Source: CAISIP01 sp031396205 (GTDB lineage Bacteria > Pseudomonadota > Gammaproteobacteria > Burkholderiales > Burkholderiaceae_C). From it: a DNA stretch of 64,000 bases. The stretch covers positions 1 to 64,000 of the forward strand of contig JANNKH010000106.1 in NCBI GenBank assembly GCA_031396205.1, read 5' to 3'. Positions within the stretch are counted from its first letter, which is position 1. Every line of letters begins with the position of its first letter. The position numbers and the translations under genes are program-made. The notes under the pieces are model-generated. The model had not been told where the DNA came from, did not search any database, and saw nothing but the letters and a program-made list of their open reading frames with translations. Below are positions 26,616 through 35,006 of this stretch, piece after piece.

Positions 26616-26858
26616 TGCAGCCTCCGATCATCTGATCCATTGTCCGATTCCGAATCTGAACCATAACACAGCGATGGCCACGCGACCAGAAAAAGAGATC
26701 TCGCCAACGGGCAGCTTGAAGGCCGTGAAGCCGGGATGCAAGGGCACCGAACAACGGCGTTCGAGCCGACCAAGGCGCCTCGATGTGAAACTTGCCCTTC
26801 CGGACAAACGGTACGACCAGATTGGGGCTTGCGAGATAGCCCTTCGGTGGCATAGGGC
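26616..26858. other. Intergenic stretch with no recognised gene
   Basis: Upstream region of the PEP-CTERM gene. Short frames cross it on both strands, but none has family similarity or a ribosome site. Together with 26859-27162 it forms the only gap above 500 bp in the window. Confidence 0.6.
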
Positions 26859-26984
26859 AGCTACCTGTTGCGCATTCCGTATGCTGACCACCGCGAGCTG
26901 ATCATGGACATCCTGAAGCATGGGATGCACTGTGAGGCCGGTAGGGTCCATCAGCCCATTCGCCATCGGATCGCCCGGCAGTGA
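26859..26984 (+). pseudogene. Remnant: C-terminal end of a WYL-domain transcriptional regulator
   Basis: The plus frame reads GSYLLRIPYADHRELIMDIL then KHGMHCEAGR and a short tail IRHRIARQ before TGA at 26982-26984. The string fits the distal part of WYL-domain regulators (consensus YxLxIPYxDDRELVMDILxxG, then an EV.AP..LR tail). An in-frame TAG sits just upstream (26853-26855), and no helix-turn-helix or WYL core precedes it, so only the 3' end of the gene survives. WYL regulators are frequent neighbours of type I-C cas operons, and this one runs straight into a CRISPR-like repeat. Confidence 0.6.
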
Positions 26985-27004
26985 TGCCGGGCGTGGATTG
27001 AAAC
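26970..27004 (+). repeat. Solitary type I-C-like CRISPR repeat
   Basis: A 35-bp element begins ATCGCCCGGCA, has a perfect 9-bp stem (CGCCCGGCA 26972-26980 with TGCCGGGCG 26985-26993, loop GTGA) and ends GCGTGGATTGAAAC. TCGC plus a stem plus GCGTGGATTGAAAC is the type I-C repeat pattern. No second copy is visible in the flanks, so it is a single repeat, not an array. The stop codon of the WYL remnant falls in its loop. Confidence 0.6.
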
Positions 27005-27121
27005 GCCGGCGATGGGATCTGGCGGTGGCGCTGCCCCACGGTTTCCGGGGTCCGGGGCTCGGGGAACCAGGTGGTCAAGGCCTGCAGGCCGGAAGGTGTT
27101 GATGCCAAAGCAAGGTGCCAT

Positions 27122-27154
27122 GGGCGCCACGCACATGCATGCGTGGCGGCGCCC
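27122..27154 (-). terminator. Long inverted repeat downstream of livK
   Basis: GGGCGCCACGCA (27122-27133) pairs with TGCGTGGC..GCCC (27140-27154) with a 3-base bulge. It starts 9 bp beyond the livK stop on the minus strand. No clear T-tract follows. It probably ends the long minus-strand catabolic operon. Confidence 0.45.
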
Positions 27155-27162
27155 GCATAAAC

Positions 27163-28335
27163 CTACTTGACCATCCCGGTCATCGGCGCGACCTGCTGTG
27201 TCCAGCGGCCGCCCTTGACCATGTCGATCGATGCGTATTCCGGGGCCACATGATTGCCGACAAAGTTCTGCTTGGAATAGGTCGTGAAATCCTGGTGTGA
27301 CACACCCTGGGCCGCCTTGGAAAAGCTCTCGGCGCTGAGGCTCTTGCCTGCAGCCTGTACGCTCTTGATGAACCAGTCGGTATACGAATACGCATTGGCG
27401 GCGTTCTCGTCCGGGTCGACATTGAACTTTTGCTTGAATGCAGCCTGGAATTTTTTCGCGTCCGCGTCGGCAGTGTCTGCACCGTGCAGCTTCCAGCCGC
27501 CAATGCCGTACAGGCCTTCGACCGCATCCTTGCCCAGTGCCGCGACGATGCCGCTGCGACCCGGCAATGTGGTCAGCACCTTGACCTCCTTCCAGCCCAG
27601 CTTGCGCACCTCGGCCATAACGGCCACGGTCTCGCGCACGATGGTGCCGGCCAGGATCATGTCGACGTTGGCCGCCTTCATCTTGGCAACCTGGGATGAG
27701 AAGTCAATGTCGCCGGCCTTCCAGGAGGCTTCCGCGGCCACTGTCAGATTGGCGTCCTTGAGCGCGGCGTTCATGCCGGCCTTGACCAGGTCGCCAAACG
27801 GGCCTTCCTGGTAGATGATGCCGATCTTTTTCGCGCCCCAGGTCTTGATGGCCCACGAAACGCCAGTGGCGGTGGTGCTGTCGTAGTTCTGCACCGTGGT
27901 GAACAGCAGCGGGCTGTTGCCCGACACCTTCTGGATGATGCCCGATGCGGCCCAGGGCGCGAACACCACGACCCCGGCGTCGGTCGCCATCTTGACGGTG
28001 GCCGCGTTCGGTCCCGAGCCGAACGGATTGAGGATCGCGAATACGTCGTCGCTCTTGGTCAACTTCTGCACCGCGCGCACCGCCAGTTGCGGCTGGCTGC
28101 CGTTATCCTCGACGACCAGGCGAAACTTGCGCCCGTTCACGCCACCGGCTGCATTGGCTTCGTCCAGCCGCATCTGCATCGCGTTGCGCAGCATCGGCAT
28201 GCCGGCGGCCACCGGACCGGACAGGTCCAGGTGGGTGCCGACGACGATCTCGGTATCGGTGACGCCGCCGGCGAATGCCAGCGAGGCACTCAGGGCGGCG
28301 GTTGCGCCGATCAGGCGCGACAGGGATGTTTTCAT
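27163..28335 (-). CDS. livK: Branched-chain-amino-acid-type ABC transporter substrate-binding protein
   Basis: A 390-residue periplasmic receptor of the Leu/Ile/Val-binding (Peripla_BP_6) family. The signal peptide ends SLAFA, followed by the family opening IVVGTHLDLSGPVAAG, the FAILNPFGSGP region and KIGIIYQEGPFGDL. It completes the importer with livFGMH upstream (30262-33790), from which it is separated by an acyl-CoA synthetase gene. In catabolic operons such Liv systems often carry aromatic or other hydrophobic acids rather than amino acids, and that is the likely case here. AAGGAG precedes the ATG at 28335. Confidence 0.92.
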   Translation of the reverse strand: MKTSLSRLIGATAALSASLAFAGGVTDTEIVVGTHLDLSGPVAAGMPMLRNAMQMRLDEANAAGGVNGRKFRLVVEDNGSQPQLAVRAVQKLTKSDDVFAILNPFGSGPNAATVKMATDAGVVVFAPWAASGIIQKVSGNSPLLFTTVQNYDSTTATGVSWAIKTWGAKKIGIIYQEGPFGDLVKAGMNAALKDANLTVAAEASWKAGDIDFSSQVAKMKAANVDMILAGTIVRETVAVMAEVRKLGWKEVKVLTTLPGRSGIVAALGKDAVEGLYGIGGWKLHGADTADADAKKFQAAFKQKFNVDPDENAANAYSYTDWFIKSVQAAGKSLSAESFSKAAQGVSHQDFTTYSKQNFVGNHVAPEYASIDMVKGGRWTQQVAPMTGMVK

Positions 28336-28431
28336 CAGATTGGCTCCTTCAAAAAAATAGGGTCAACGAAAAGAATCGGCTAGCGCGGGAACAGGGGAAC
28401 TCCAAAAAAACACAGGGAAAACTCGCGCCGT

Positions 28432-30258
28432 TCACGCTGGGTACATGCCGGCGATCACAGCAGCGTATTTGACCGCAATGACCTTGCGCTTGAGTTTCAT
28501 CGTCGGCGTCAGTTCTTCGTCTTCGGCACCGAGCAGCTCGGCGATGATGCGGAAATCCTTGATCTGCTCGACCCGCGCCAACTGGGCGTTGGCCTGCTCG
28601 ATCTGTTCGCGGACCAAGACCACGACCTCGGCGGTGCGGGTCAGGCTGGCGAAGTCGGTATAGGGCACCTGGCGCTCCTGCGCGAATCGTGCCACATGTT
28701 CCTGGTCGATCATGATGAGCGCGGTCAGGAAATGGCGGCCGTCACCCACCACCACCGCATCGGTGATGTAGGGGCTGAACTTGAGCAGGCTCTCGATATG
28801 GCTGGGTGTGATGTTCTTGCCACCGGAGGTGATCAGGATGTCCTTGATGCGGTCACGGATCGCCAGGTAACCCTGATCGTCGAGTTCGCCGCAGTCACCG
28901 GTCAGCAGCCAGCCCTCGGGGTCCAGCGCGTCGGCGGTCTTGCCCGGGTCGCGCCAGTAGCCTGCGAACACATGCGGGCCGCGCACCTGGATCTCGTTCT
29001 CGGCTCCGATGCGCAATTGTGTGCCCGCGCCTGCCACGCCGGCCCATCCGAGGCGGATCCCGCCAACCGGCGTCGCGGTGCAAAAGCCGCAAGTCTCGGT
29101 CATGCCGAAGGCCTCGCGCAACTCGATGCCAATGGCTAGATACCAGCGGATCAGGTCGGGTGGCACCGGAGCTGCGCCGGTCAAGGCGGTCTTGACGTTC
29201 TGCAGCCCCAGGAACCGGCGCAGGTTGCGGAACGCCGCTGCATCGAGCATGCGCCCGAGCAGCGATGCCGGCGCGTCGGCCTGGCCGTCGAGTCGCCGCT
29301 GCACCCGTGCACGGTTGCCGGCCAGCGCGCGCTGGTAGGTCCAGCGGGCGGGCGCGATCGCGTCGCGCATGAACAGGTCGACCTGCGCATACAGCTTCTC
29401 CCAAAAGCGTGGCGGCGCGAACAGTACCTGGGGCGCCACCTCGCGCAGGTCGTTGAAGACGGTGCCGGCGTTCTCCGGAAAATGCACCACCAGGCCGACC
29501 GCCAGCGGGTTGAACACGGTGGACATGCGCTCGGCGATATGGCACAGCGGCAGAAAAGACAGTGACCGGTCGCCGGGCGCTGCATCCAGATAGGCGCTGG
29601 CCTGACCAAGCTGGAACACCACATTGCGGTTGGACATCATGGCACCCTTGGGCGCGCCGGTGGTGCCCGAGGTGTAGACCAGGAATGCTGTGTCATCGGG
29701 CGCGCCGGCGTCGATCGCCGCATCGAAGTCGGCGGCGCGCGTGCGGGCCCGTTCCAGTCCGTGGGCCAGCAGATCGTCGAAGAACATCACCTGCTCATCC
29801 TGCAGTGCGCGCAGGCCTTCACGGTCCATCACCACGATACGCAATAGGTCGGGACAACGGGATCGCACCGCCAGCGCTTTTTCCAGTTGCTCCTGGTTCT
29901 CGACCAGCAATACCCGGGCCCGCGAGTGCTGCAGGATGTAGGCCACCTGCTCGTTGGACGAGGTCGGGTAGATGCCGTTGCCGATCAGGCCCATGCATTG
30001 GGCGCCCATGTCGGCGTACAGCCACTCGGGGCGGTTCTCGGCCAGCACGCAGATGACCTCGCCACGGCCCAGCCCCATGTCGGTCAATGCCAGGCCGATC
30101 GCGCGCGCGTTCTCCAGGTAGCCGCGCCAGGAGATGGACTGCCAGATGCCGCGGCGCTTGTGGCGCAGCGCACTGGCGTCGCCCCAGGCCTGGCAACGGG
30201 CACGGAACACCTTGGCCGGTGTGTCGCATGCGAGAAAGGCGATGGATTCGATGGTCAT
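28432..30258 (-). CDS. Long-chain-type acyl-CoA synthetase (AMP-binding)
   Basis: A 608-residue adenylate-forming ligase that should activate a carboxylic acid to its CoA thioester. The P-loop-like motif VYTSGTTGAPKGAM is followed by REAFGMTETCGF, the LTGDCGELDDQGYL hinge region and KDILITSGGKNITPS, with the catalytic Lys in the C-terminal TPTMKLKRKVI. This is the architecture of FadD15/long-chain ligases often embedded in Liv transporter clusters. It starts 3 bp after livF ends, so it is cotranscribed with the importer. The substrate is presumably the imported acid. Confidence 0.93.
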   Translation of the reverse strand: MTIESIAFLACDTPAKVFRARCQAWGDASALRHKRRGIWQSISWRGYLENARAIGLALTDMGLGRGEVICVLAENRPEWLYADMGAQCMGLIGNGIYPTSSNEQVAYILQHSRARVLLVENQEQLEKALAVRSRCPDLLRIVVMDREGLRALQDEQVMFFDDLLAHGLERARTRAADFDAAIDAGAPDDTAFLVYTSGTTGAPKGAMMSNRNVVFQLGQASAYLDAAPGDRSLSFLPLCHIAERMSTVFNPLAVGLVVHFPENAGTVFNDLREVAPQVLFAPPRFWEKLYAQVDLFMRDAIAPARWTYQRALAGNRARVQRRLDGQADAPASLLGRMLDAAAFRNLRRFLGLQNVKTALTGAAPVPPDLIRWYLAIGIELREAFGMTETCGFCTATPVGGIRLGWAGVAGAGTQLRIGAENEIQVRGPHVFAGYWRDPGKTADALDPEGWLLTGDCGELDDQGYLAIRDRIKDILITSGGKNITPSHIESLLKFSPYITDAVVVGDGRHFLTALIMIDQEHVARFAQERQVPYTDFASLTRTAEVVVLVREQIEQANAQLARVEQIKDFRIIAELLGAEDEELTPTMKLKRKVIAVKYAAVIAGMYPA

Positions 30259-30261
30259 GTG

Positions 30262-31038
30262 TCAGCGCCAGGTCTTGCGCCGGCTCCAGCGTTGCGCGGT
30301 GCCGCTCAGGCCATGGGTCTGGCCCAGGCCGAGGTAGGCCTCGCGCACGTCCGATTTCTGCGCCAGCGCCGCGCAGGTATCGGCCGCAACGACCCGGCCC
30401 AGCTCCATGATGTAGCCGTCATCGGCATGCGCCAGCGCGACGGCCGCGTTCTGCTCGACCACCAGCACGGCGGTACCGGTCTCGTCCCGGATGCGGCGCA
30501 CGATGGAGAAGATTTCCTTGGTCAGCAACGGCGACAGGCCCAGCGACGGCTCATCGAGCATCAGCAGCCTGGGCTGGCTCATCACCGCGCGTCCGATGGC
30601 CAGCATCTGCTGCTCGCCACCGGAGAGCAGGCCGGCGTGTTGCAGCGCGCGCTCCTTCAGACGCGGAAACCATTGGCAGACCCGCTCCAGGTCGCGCCGC
30701 ACGCCATCGGCGTCACGGCGCGTATAGGCGCCCATGGCCAGGTTGTCGCGCACGCTCAGGAACGGGAACACCTGGCGACCCTCGGGTACCAGCACCAGGC
30801 CCTTGCGGCAGACTGCGTCGGCGTCGAGCCCCTGCACCTCCTCGCCGCGCAACACCACCTGCCCCTTGAACGGGTCGATGACGCCGGCCACGGTATTGAG
30901 CAGCGTGGTCTTGCCGGCGCCGTTTGCGCCCAGCACCGCGACGATGCGGGCCTCGAGCACTTGCAGGTTCACGCCGGAGATGGCCACGATGGGCCCATAC
31001 CAGGTTTCCAGATTGCGCACCTCGAGCATCGGGGTCAT
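30262..31038 (-). CDS. livF: ABC transporter ATP-binding protein, LivF type
   Basis: A 258-residue ATPase. Walker A GANGAGKTT is near 37-45, the signature SGGEQQM near 140, and Walker B LLMLDEPSLGL follows. The opening LEVRNLETWYGPIVAISGVN is characteristic of LivF. It works with LivG as the nucleotide-binding pair under LivH/LivM at the inner membrane. It lies 3 bp downstream of livG and 3 bp upstream of the acyl-CoA synthetase gene. Confidence 0.93.
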   Translation of the reverse strand: MTPMLEVRNLETWYGPIVAISGVNLQVLEARIVAVLGANGAGKTTLLNTVAGVIDPFKGQVVLRGEEVQGLDADAVCRKGLVLVPEGRQVFPFLSVRDNLAMGAYTRRDADGVRRDLERVCQWFPRLKERALQHAGLLSGGEQQMLAIGRAVMSQPRLLMLDEPSLGLSPLLTKEIFSIVRRIRDETGTAVLVVEQNAAVALAHADDGYIMELGRVVAADTCAALAQKSDVREAYLGLGQTHGLSGTAQRWSRRKTWR

Positions 31039-31041
31039 GGT

Positions 31042-31824
31042 TCAGGTACCCAGATACGCGGCGACCACCAGCGGGTGGTTTTGCACGTCGCGCGCGCTGC
31101 CCATGGCCAGCAGCTCACCCTGCGCCATGCAGATCACCCGGTCCGATACCGCGCTCACCAGCGACATGTCGTGCTCGACCATCACCACCGTGATACCCAG
31201 GTCGGTTCGGATGTCGTCGATCCAGAACGCCAGGCGGCGGGTTTCTTCCGGGTTCAGGCCGGATGCGGGCTCGTCCAGGAACAGCAAGCGCGGGCCGGTG
31301 GCCAGTGCACGACCGAGTTCGACTACCTTGCGCACGCCATAGGGCAGGCCGGCGACCAGGCTGTTGCGCCAGGGCGAGAGGTCCAGGAACTCGATGATCT
31401 GCTCGACCGCCGCGCGCGATTGCTCCTCCAGCCGTATCACACCCGGCGTGCGCAGCAGTTGCTGCCACCACGCCCCATGGCCGAAGCGGTGCCGGCCCAG
31501 CAACAGGTTGTCCAGCACGGTGGCGGCTTCGAAAAGTTCGATGTTCTGAAAGGTGCGCGCAATACCCAGCGCTGCAACTGCGTGGCGGTCGACCTGGGTC
31601 AGCTCATGCCCGTCGAAGCGCACGCTGCCACCGCTGGGGTCGAACACCCGGGTGACGACATTGAGTACCGAGGTCTTGCCGGCTCCATTGGGCCCGATGA
31701 TGGCCAGTACCTCGCCAACACGCACCTCGAATGCCAGTTGCCGGATCGCATGCACACCGCCGAACGACAGCGACAGGTCGCGTGCTTGCAGAAGAATGGT
31801 CCCGGTGGTGGCGGCGCCTGTCAT
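31042..31824 (-). CDS. livG: ABC transporter ATP-binding protein, LivG type
   Basis: A 260-residue ATPase partner of LivF. Walker A is GPNGAGKTS, the TRVFDPSGGSVRFDG segment and ARTFQNIELFEAATVLDN are LivG-like, and Walker B is LLFLDEPASGLNPEE. The usual LSxGQ-type signature is degenerate here (AGLPYGVRKVVELGRAL), a variation often seen in LivG proteins. Its ATG overlaps the livM stop by four bases (ATGA at 31821-31824), which points to translational coupling. The open frame extends upstream antisense-free into livM, but the start is fixed by that overlap. Confidence 0.92.
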   Translation of the reverse strand: MTGAATTGTILLQARDLSLSFGGVHAIRQLAFEVRVGEVLAIIGPNGAGKTSVLNVVTRVFDPSGGSVRFDGHELTQVDRHAVAALGIARTFQNIELFEAATVLDNLLLGRHRFGHGAWWQQLLRTPGVIRLEEQSRAAVEQIIEFLDLSPWRNSLVAGLPYGVRKVVELGRALATGPRLLFLDEPASGLNPEETRRLAFWIDDIRTDLGITVVMVEHDMSLVSAVSDRVICMAQGELLAMGSARDVQNHPLVVAAYLGT

Positions 31825-32897
31825 TTGTAGCGCTCCGACTTCATGTAGCGCTTGCTGCGTTTGAAGGTATCGCGCCGGTACAGCGGAAAGCTCTGCACCA
31901 GCGCGCGCAACTTGATCCAGCGGCCGTTGATGCCGCCCGGTTCGAACAAGACGAACAACGCCAGGATCAAGCCGAATATGAAGGTCTCCAGGCCGAACTG
32001 CTTGGCGATATGGTCCGGCAGCAGCGGCTTGATGCGCGAAATCAGCGTCGGCAACAGGCTGATCAGGATCGCGCCCAGGATCGCGCCGCGCAGGCTGCCC
32101 AGGCCGCCGATCACCACCATCAGCACCAGTTCCATCGACAGGATCAGCGTGAATGCGTCCGGGGTCAGGTACTTTGTATGGTGCGCCAGCAAGGCACCAG
32201 CCAGTCCGGTGACGCCGGCCGACAACGCAAACGCCGTCACCTTGACCCGGCCCACGGCGATGCCGAGCGAATAGGCCGCCGCCTCCGAGTCGCGCACACC
32301 GACGAAGGCACGCCCCAACGCCGAGCGCAGCAGGTTGAGCAGCGCCAGCAGCACCAGCACCAGCACCAGCAGGCAGAAGAAATAGAACCCCTTGCCGCCG
32401 CCCAGCGCGAGTCCGGCCACCACCGGGTCGGGCACCGCAAGGCCGGTGAAGCCGCCCGTGACCGAACCCCAATGCCCGATCACGTGGGTGGCGATGACGG
32501 AAAACGCCAGTGTTACCATGGCCAGGTACAGGCCCGAGACCCGGATCGCCGGGAAACCCAGCGCCAGACCACAGGCGGCGCACAGCAGTCCGGCCAGCGG
32601 CAGCGAAAGCAACAGCGGCACACCCTGGTTCAGCATCCAGGCATGTGCATAGGCACCGACCGCCAGAAACGCGGCGTGCCCGAGCGACACCTGACCGGTG
32701 TAGCCGGTCAACACCATCAGCCCCAGCGCGGCAATGCACAGGATGAAAACATAGGCCAGTTCGCTGACCAGGTAGTTCGACGCCAGCCAGGGCAGGGCCA
32801 GCAGCAGGACGCCGAGCAGGCCATAGGCGACGCGCTCGTCGGCATGGCGCAACAGCGTGAAGCTGTCCCGGTAGCGGGTGTTGTAGTCAAAGCGCAT
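31821..32897 (-). CDS. livM: ABC transporter permease, LivM type
   Basis: A 358-residue inner-membrane permease with about nine hydrophobic segments. GYTGQVSLGHAAFLAVGAYA and the EAA-like GGLGSLRGAILGAILI loop are the LivM hallmarks. It pairs with LivH to form the channel of the importer. It lies 5 bp downstream of livH and overlaps livG. The C-terminus has a basic 30-residue tail (RRDTFKRSKRYMKSERYK) longer than usual. Confidence 0.92.
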   Translation of the reverse strand: MRFDYNTRYRDSFTLLRHADERVAYGLLGVLLLALPWLASNYLVSELAYVFILCIAALGLMVLTGYTGQVSLGHAAFLAVGAYAHAWMLNQGVPLLLSLPLAGLLCAACGLALGFPAIRVSGLYLAMVTLAFSVIATHVIGHWGSVTGGFTGLAVPDPVVAGLALGGGKGFYFFCLLVLVLVLLALLNLLRSALGRAFVGVRDSEAAAYSLGIAVGRVKVTAFALSAGVTGLAGALLAHHTKYLTPDAFTLILSMELVLMVVIGGLGSLRGAILGAILISLLPTLISRIKPLLPDHIAKQFGLETFIFGLILALFVLFEPGGINGRWIKLRALVQSFPLYRRDTFKRSKRYMKSERYK

Positions 32898-32902
32898 GGG
32901 GA

Positions 32903-33790
32903 CTACACCCGTTTGCCGTGTGCTTCACCGAGCAGGCCGTGCGGACGCACCACCAGCACGCCGATCAGCACCACATAGGCGACGACGTCCTTGGAGCCAT
33001 CGGGCAGGTAGACGCCGGCGTACTGCTCGATCAGCCCGATCAGCAGGCCGCCGACGATGGCGCCGGCAATGCTGCCAAAACCGCCCAGCACCAGCGCCGC
33101 CAGCGCCTTGAGCACCACGTACCACAAGCTCACGTCGACCAGCGTGATCGGCGCCAGCAACACGCCGGCCACCGCCGCGGTGGCCCCGGCCAGCGCCCAG
33201 ACCATGGAATTGACGCGCTTGACGCGAACCCCGGTCAGGTACGCGGCGAGCTGGTTCTGCGACGCTGCCTGCATCGCAACGCCGAGCCGCGTACTGCGGA
33301 AAAACAGCAGCAGCGCCGCCGTCACTGCCAGCGCCACGCCGACGATGACCAACTGCAGGTCGGCGATGGCGATACCTGCCACGGTGCTGGTCTGCCCTGT
33401 CCAGGGCGTGGCGTAGGTGCGCGACTCGGGCCCGAAACCCATACTGACCAGACCGCGTAGCATGAATGCCAGCGCGATGGTCAGCATGACACCCGCAAAT
33501 TGGGGTTGACCGGCGATGCGCCGGATGATGAAGGCATCCAGTCCATAGGACAGCAGCGCGGCGATCAGCACGGTCGCGCCCAGCGCGGCCCAGAACGACA
33601 GGCCGACGATCGTGATCAGTCCCCAGGCGGTGAACGCCGACACCACCAGCAGGTCGCCATGTGCGAAGTTCAGGACTTCGGTGGCCTTGTAGGTCAGTAC
33701 CAGTCCGAGTGCGACCAAGGCGTAGATCGCACCCACGGCGATGCCGTTGACGGTGAGCTGCGCGAAAACCTGCAGTCCCGCGTCGGTCAT
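32903..33790 (-). CDS. livH: ABC transporter permease, LivH type
   Basis: A 295-residue permease. The start (VNGIAVGAIYALVALGLVLTYKATEVLNFAHGD, here spanning about 10-42) is typical of LivH, and VLGGFGSIAGAIVGGLLIGL is the loop contacting the ATPases. I choose the ATG at 33790, which gives the family N-terminus, over the 17-codon extension to 33841 that runs into the thiolase gene. It is 10 bp downstream of the thiolase. Confidence 0.92.
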   Translation of the reverse strand: MTDAGLQVFAQLTVNGIAVGAIYALVALGLVLTYKATEVLNFAHGDLLVVSAFTAWGLITIVGLSFWAALGATVLIAALLSYGLDAFIIRRIAGQPQFAGVMLTIALAFMLRGLVSMGFGPESRTYATPWTGQTSTVAGIAIADLQLVIVGVALAVTAALLLFFRSTRLGVAMQAASQNQLAAYLTGVRVKRVNSMVWALAGATAAVAGVLLAPITLVDVSLWYVVLKALAALVLGGFGSIAGAIVGGLLIGLIEQYAGVYLPDGSKDVVAYVVLIGVLVVRPHGLLGEAHGKRV

Positions 33791-33800
33791 GCAGCCGCCT

Positions 33801-35006
33801 TCATGCGTCGCACCGTTCAATGACCATCGCCACCGCCACACCGGCGGCGCCGCAGATGGCGATCACGGCGCGGCGCGCGTCGCGGCGTTCGAGTTCGTCC
33901 AGCGCGGTGCCGATCAGCGCACTGCCGGTCGAACCCATGGCATGGCCAAGCGCAATCGCACCGCCATTCACGTTGAGCTTGTCCAGCGGCACAGCAAGAT
34001 GCAACATGTAATGCAGCATCAAGGCGGCAAAGGACTCGTTGACCTCGAACAGGTCGACGTCGCCCACCGACAGGCCGGCGCGCGCAAGCGCACGCTGCGA
34101 GGCGGCAACCGCGCCGGTCAGCGCCAGCGTGCGGTCTGCGGACACATCGGCGCTGGCCAGGATGCGGGCACGCGGTCGCAGTCCGTGCCTGCGCAGTGCA
34201 CCGGCGCTGGCGACCAGCACCGCCGATGCGCCGTCAGCCATGGCCGGCGAGTTGCCGGCGTGTTGCACATGGTCGATCGCCCGTAATCCGTACTTGTCGC
34301 ACAGCAGGCGGTCGATGCCGGTCTTTTCGCCCAGTCTGGCAAAGGCCGGTGGCAGTTGCCCCAGGCCCACTGCGGTGGTGCTTTCGCGCGGTGTCTCGTC
34401 CTGCGCCAGCAGGGTTGTGCCATCAAGACCGGTGACCGGCACCAGTGATCGGAAAAATCGGTTCGCCCGCGCTGCGCAGGCACGTTGTTGCGACAGTGCG
34501 GCGTAGTCGTCGCACTGGGCGCGGCTGAATCCCTCGATCGATGCCACCGCGTCCGCCGCCAGGCCGATCGGCACGATGGCGGTGGCTGTTTGCAGTTCCA
34601 GGTCATGGGTCAAGGGCCCCTGGTCGGATGCCATCGGCACACGGGACATCATCTCCACGCCGCCACCGATGGCCAGACTGTCATTGGCCAGCGCCTGGCT
34701 GGCGGCGAACTGCACCGCCGACAGACCCGAGGCGCAGTAACGGTTCAGCGTGAACGCGCTGACCCCATCGCTCCAGCCGGCCAGCATCACGCCCATCTTG
34801 CCGATGTTGCCGCCCTGCTCGCCAATCTGGGTCACGCATCCGATCGCCGCGTCGCAGACATCGGCCGTGGCGAAGGCAACGCGCGCCTGCAGTCCGCGCA
34901 GGGTCTGCGCAAGCAACTCGGCTGGCTTGACGGATCTCAAAGCGCCCTTGTCGTTGCCACGCCCACGCGGCGTGCGCACCGCATCCACGATGAAGACATC
35001 GGTCAT
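33801..35006 (-). CDS. Thiolase (acetyl-CoA acyltransferase, FadA-like)
   Basis: A 401-residue degradative-type thiolase. The nucleophilic Cys is in NRYCASGLSAVQ (near 91), the active-site His in GGAIALGHAMGSTG, and the C-terminal Cys in AICGAAGVAV. It should cleave a 3-ketoacyl-CoA with CoA. The ATG at 35006 overlaps the stop of the upstream oxygenase gene (ATGA), so the two are coupled. One of two thiolase-family genes in this operon; this is the canonical one. Confidence 0.93.
   Translation of the reverse strand: MTDVFIVDAVRTPRGRGNDKGALRSVKPAELLAQTLRGLQARVAFATADVCDAAIGCVTQIGEQGGNIGKMGVMLAGWSDGVSAFTLNRYCASGLSAVQFAASQALANDSLAIGGGVEMMSRVPMASDQGPLTHDLELQTATAIVPIGLAADAVASIEGFSRAQCDDYAALSQQRACAARANRFFRSLVPVTGLDGTTLLAQDETPRESTTAVGLGQLPPAFARLGEKTGIDRLLCDKYGLRAIDHVQHAGNSPAMADGASAVLVASAGALRRHGLRPRARILASADVSADRTLALTGAVAASQRALARAGLSVGDVDLFEVNESFAALMLHYMLHLAVPLDKLNVNGGAIALGHAMGSTGSALIGTALDELERRDARRAVIAICGAAGVAVAMVIERCDA

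Noticed and set aside
26341..26853. Minus-strand frame reaching into the gap upstream of the PEP-CTERM gene
   Set aside because: It is out of frame with the PEP-CTERM gene, has no recognisable domain and crosses that gene's upstream region.
29887..31830. 647-codon plus-strand frame
   Set aside because: It is antisense to the acyl-CoA synthetase, livF and livG, whose Walker and AMP-binding motifs are intact.
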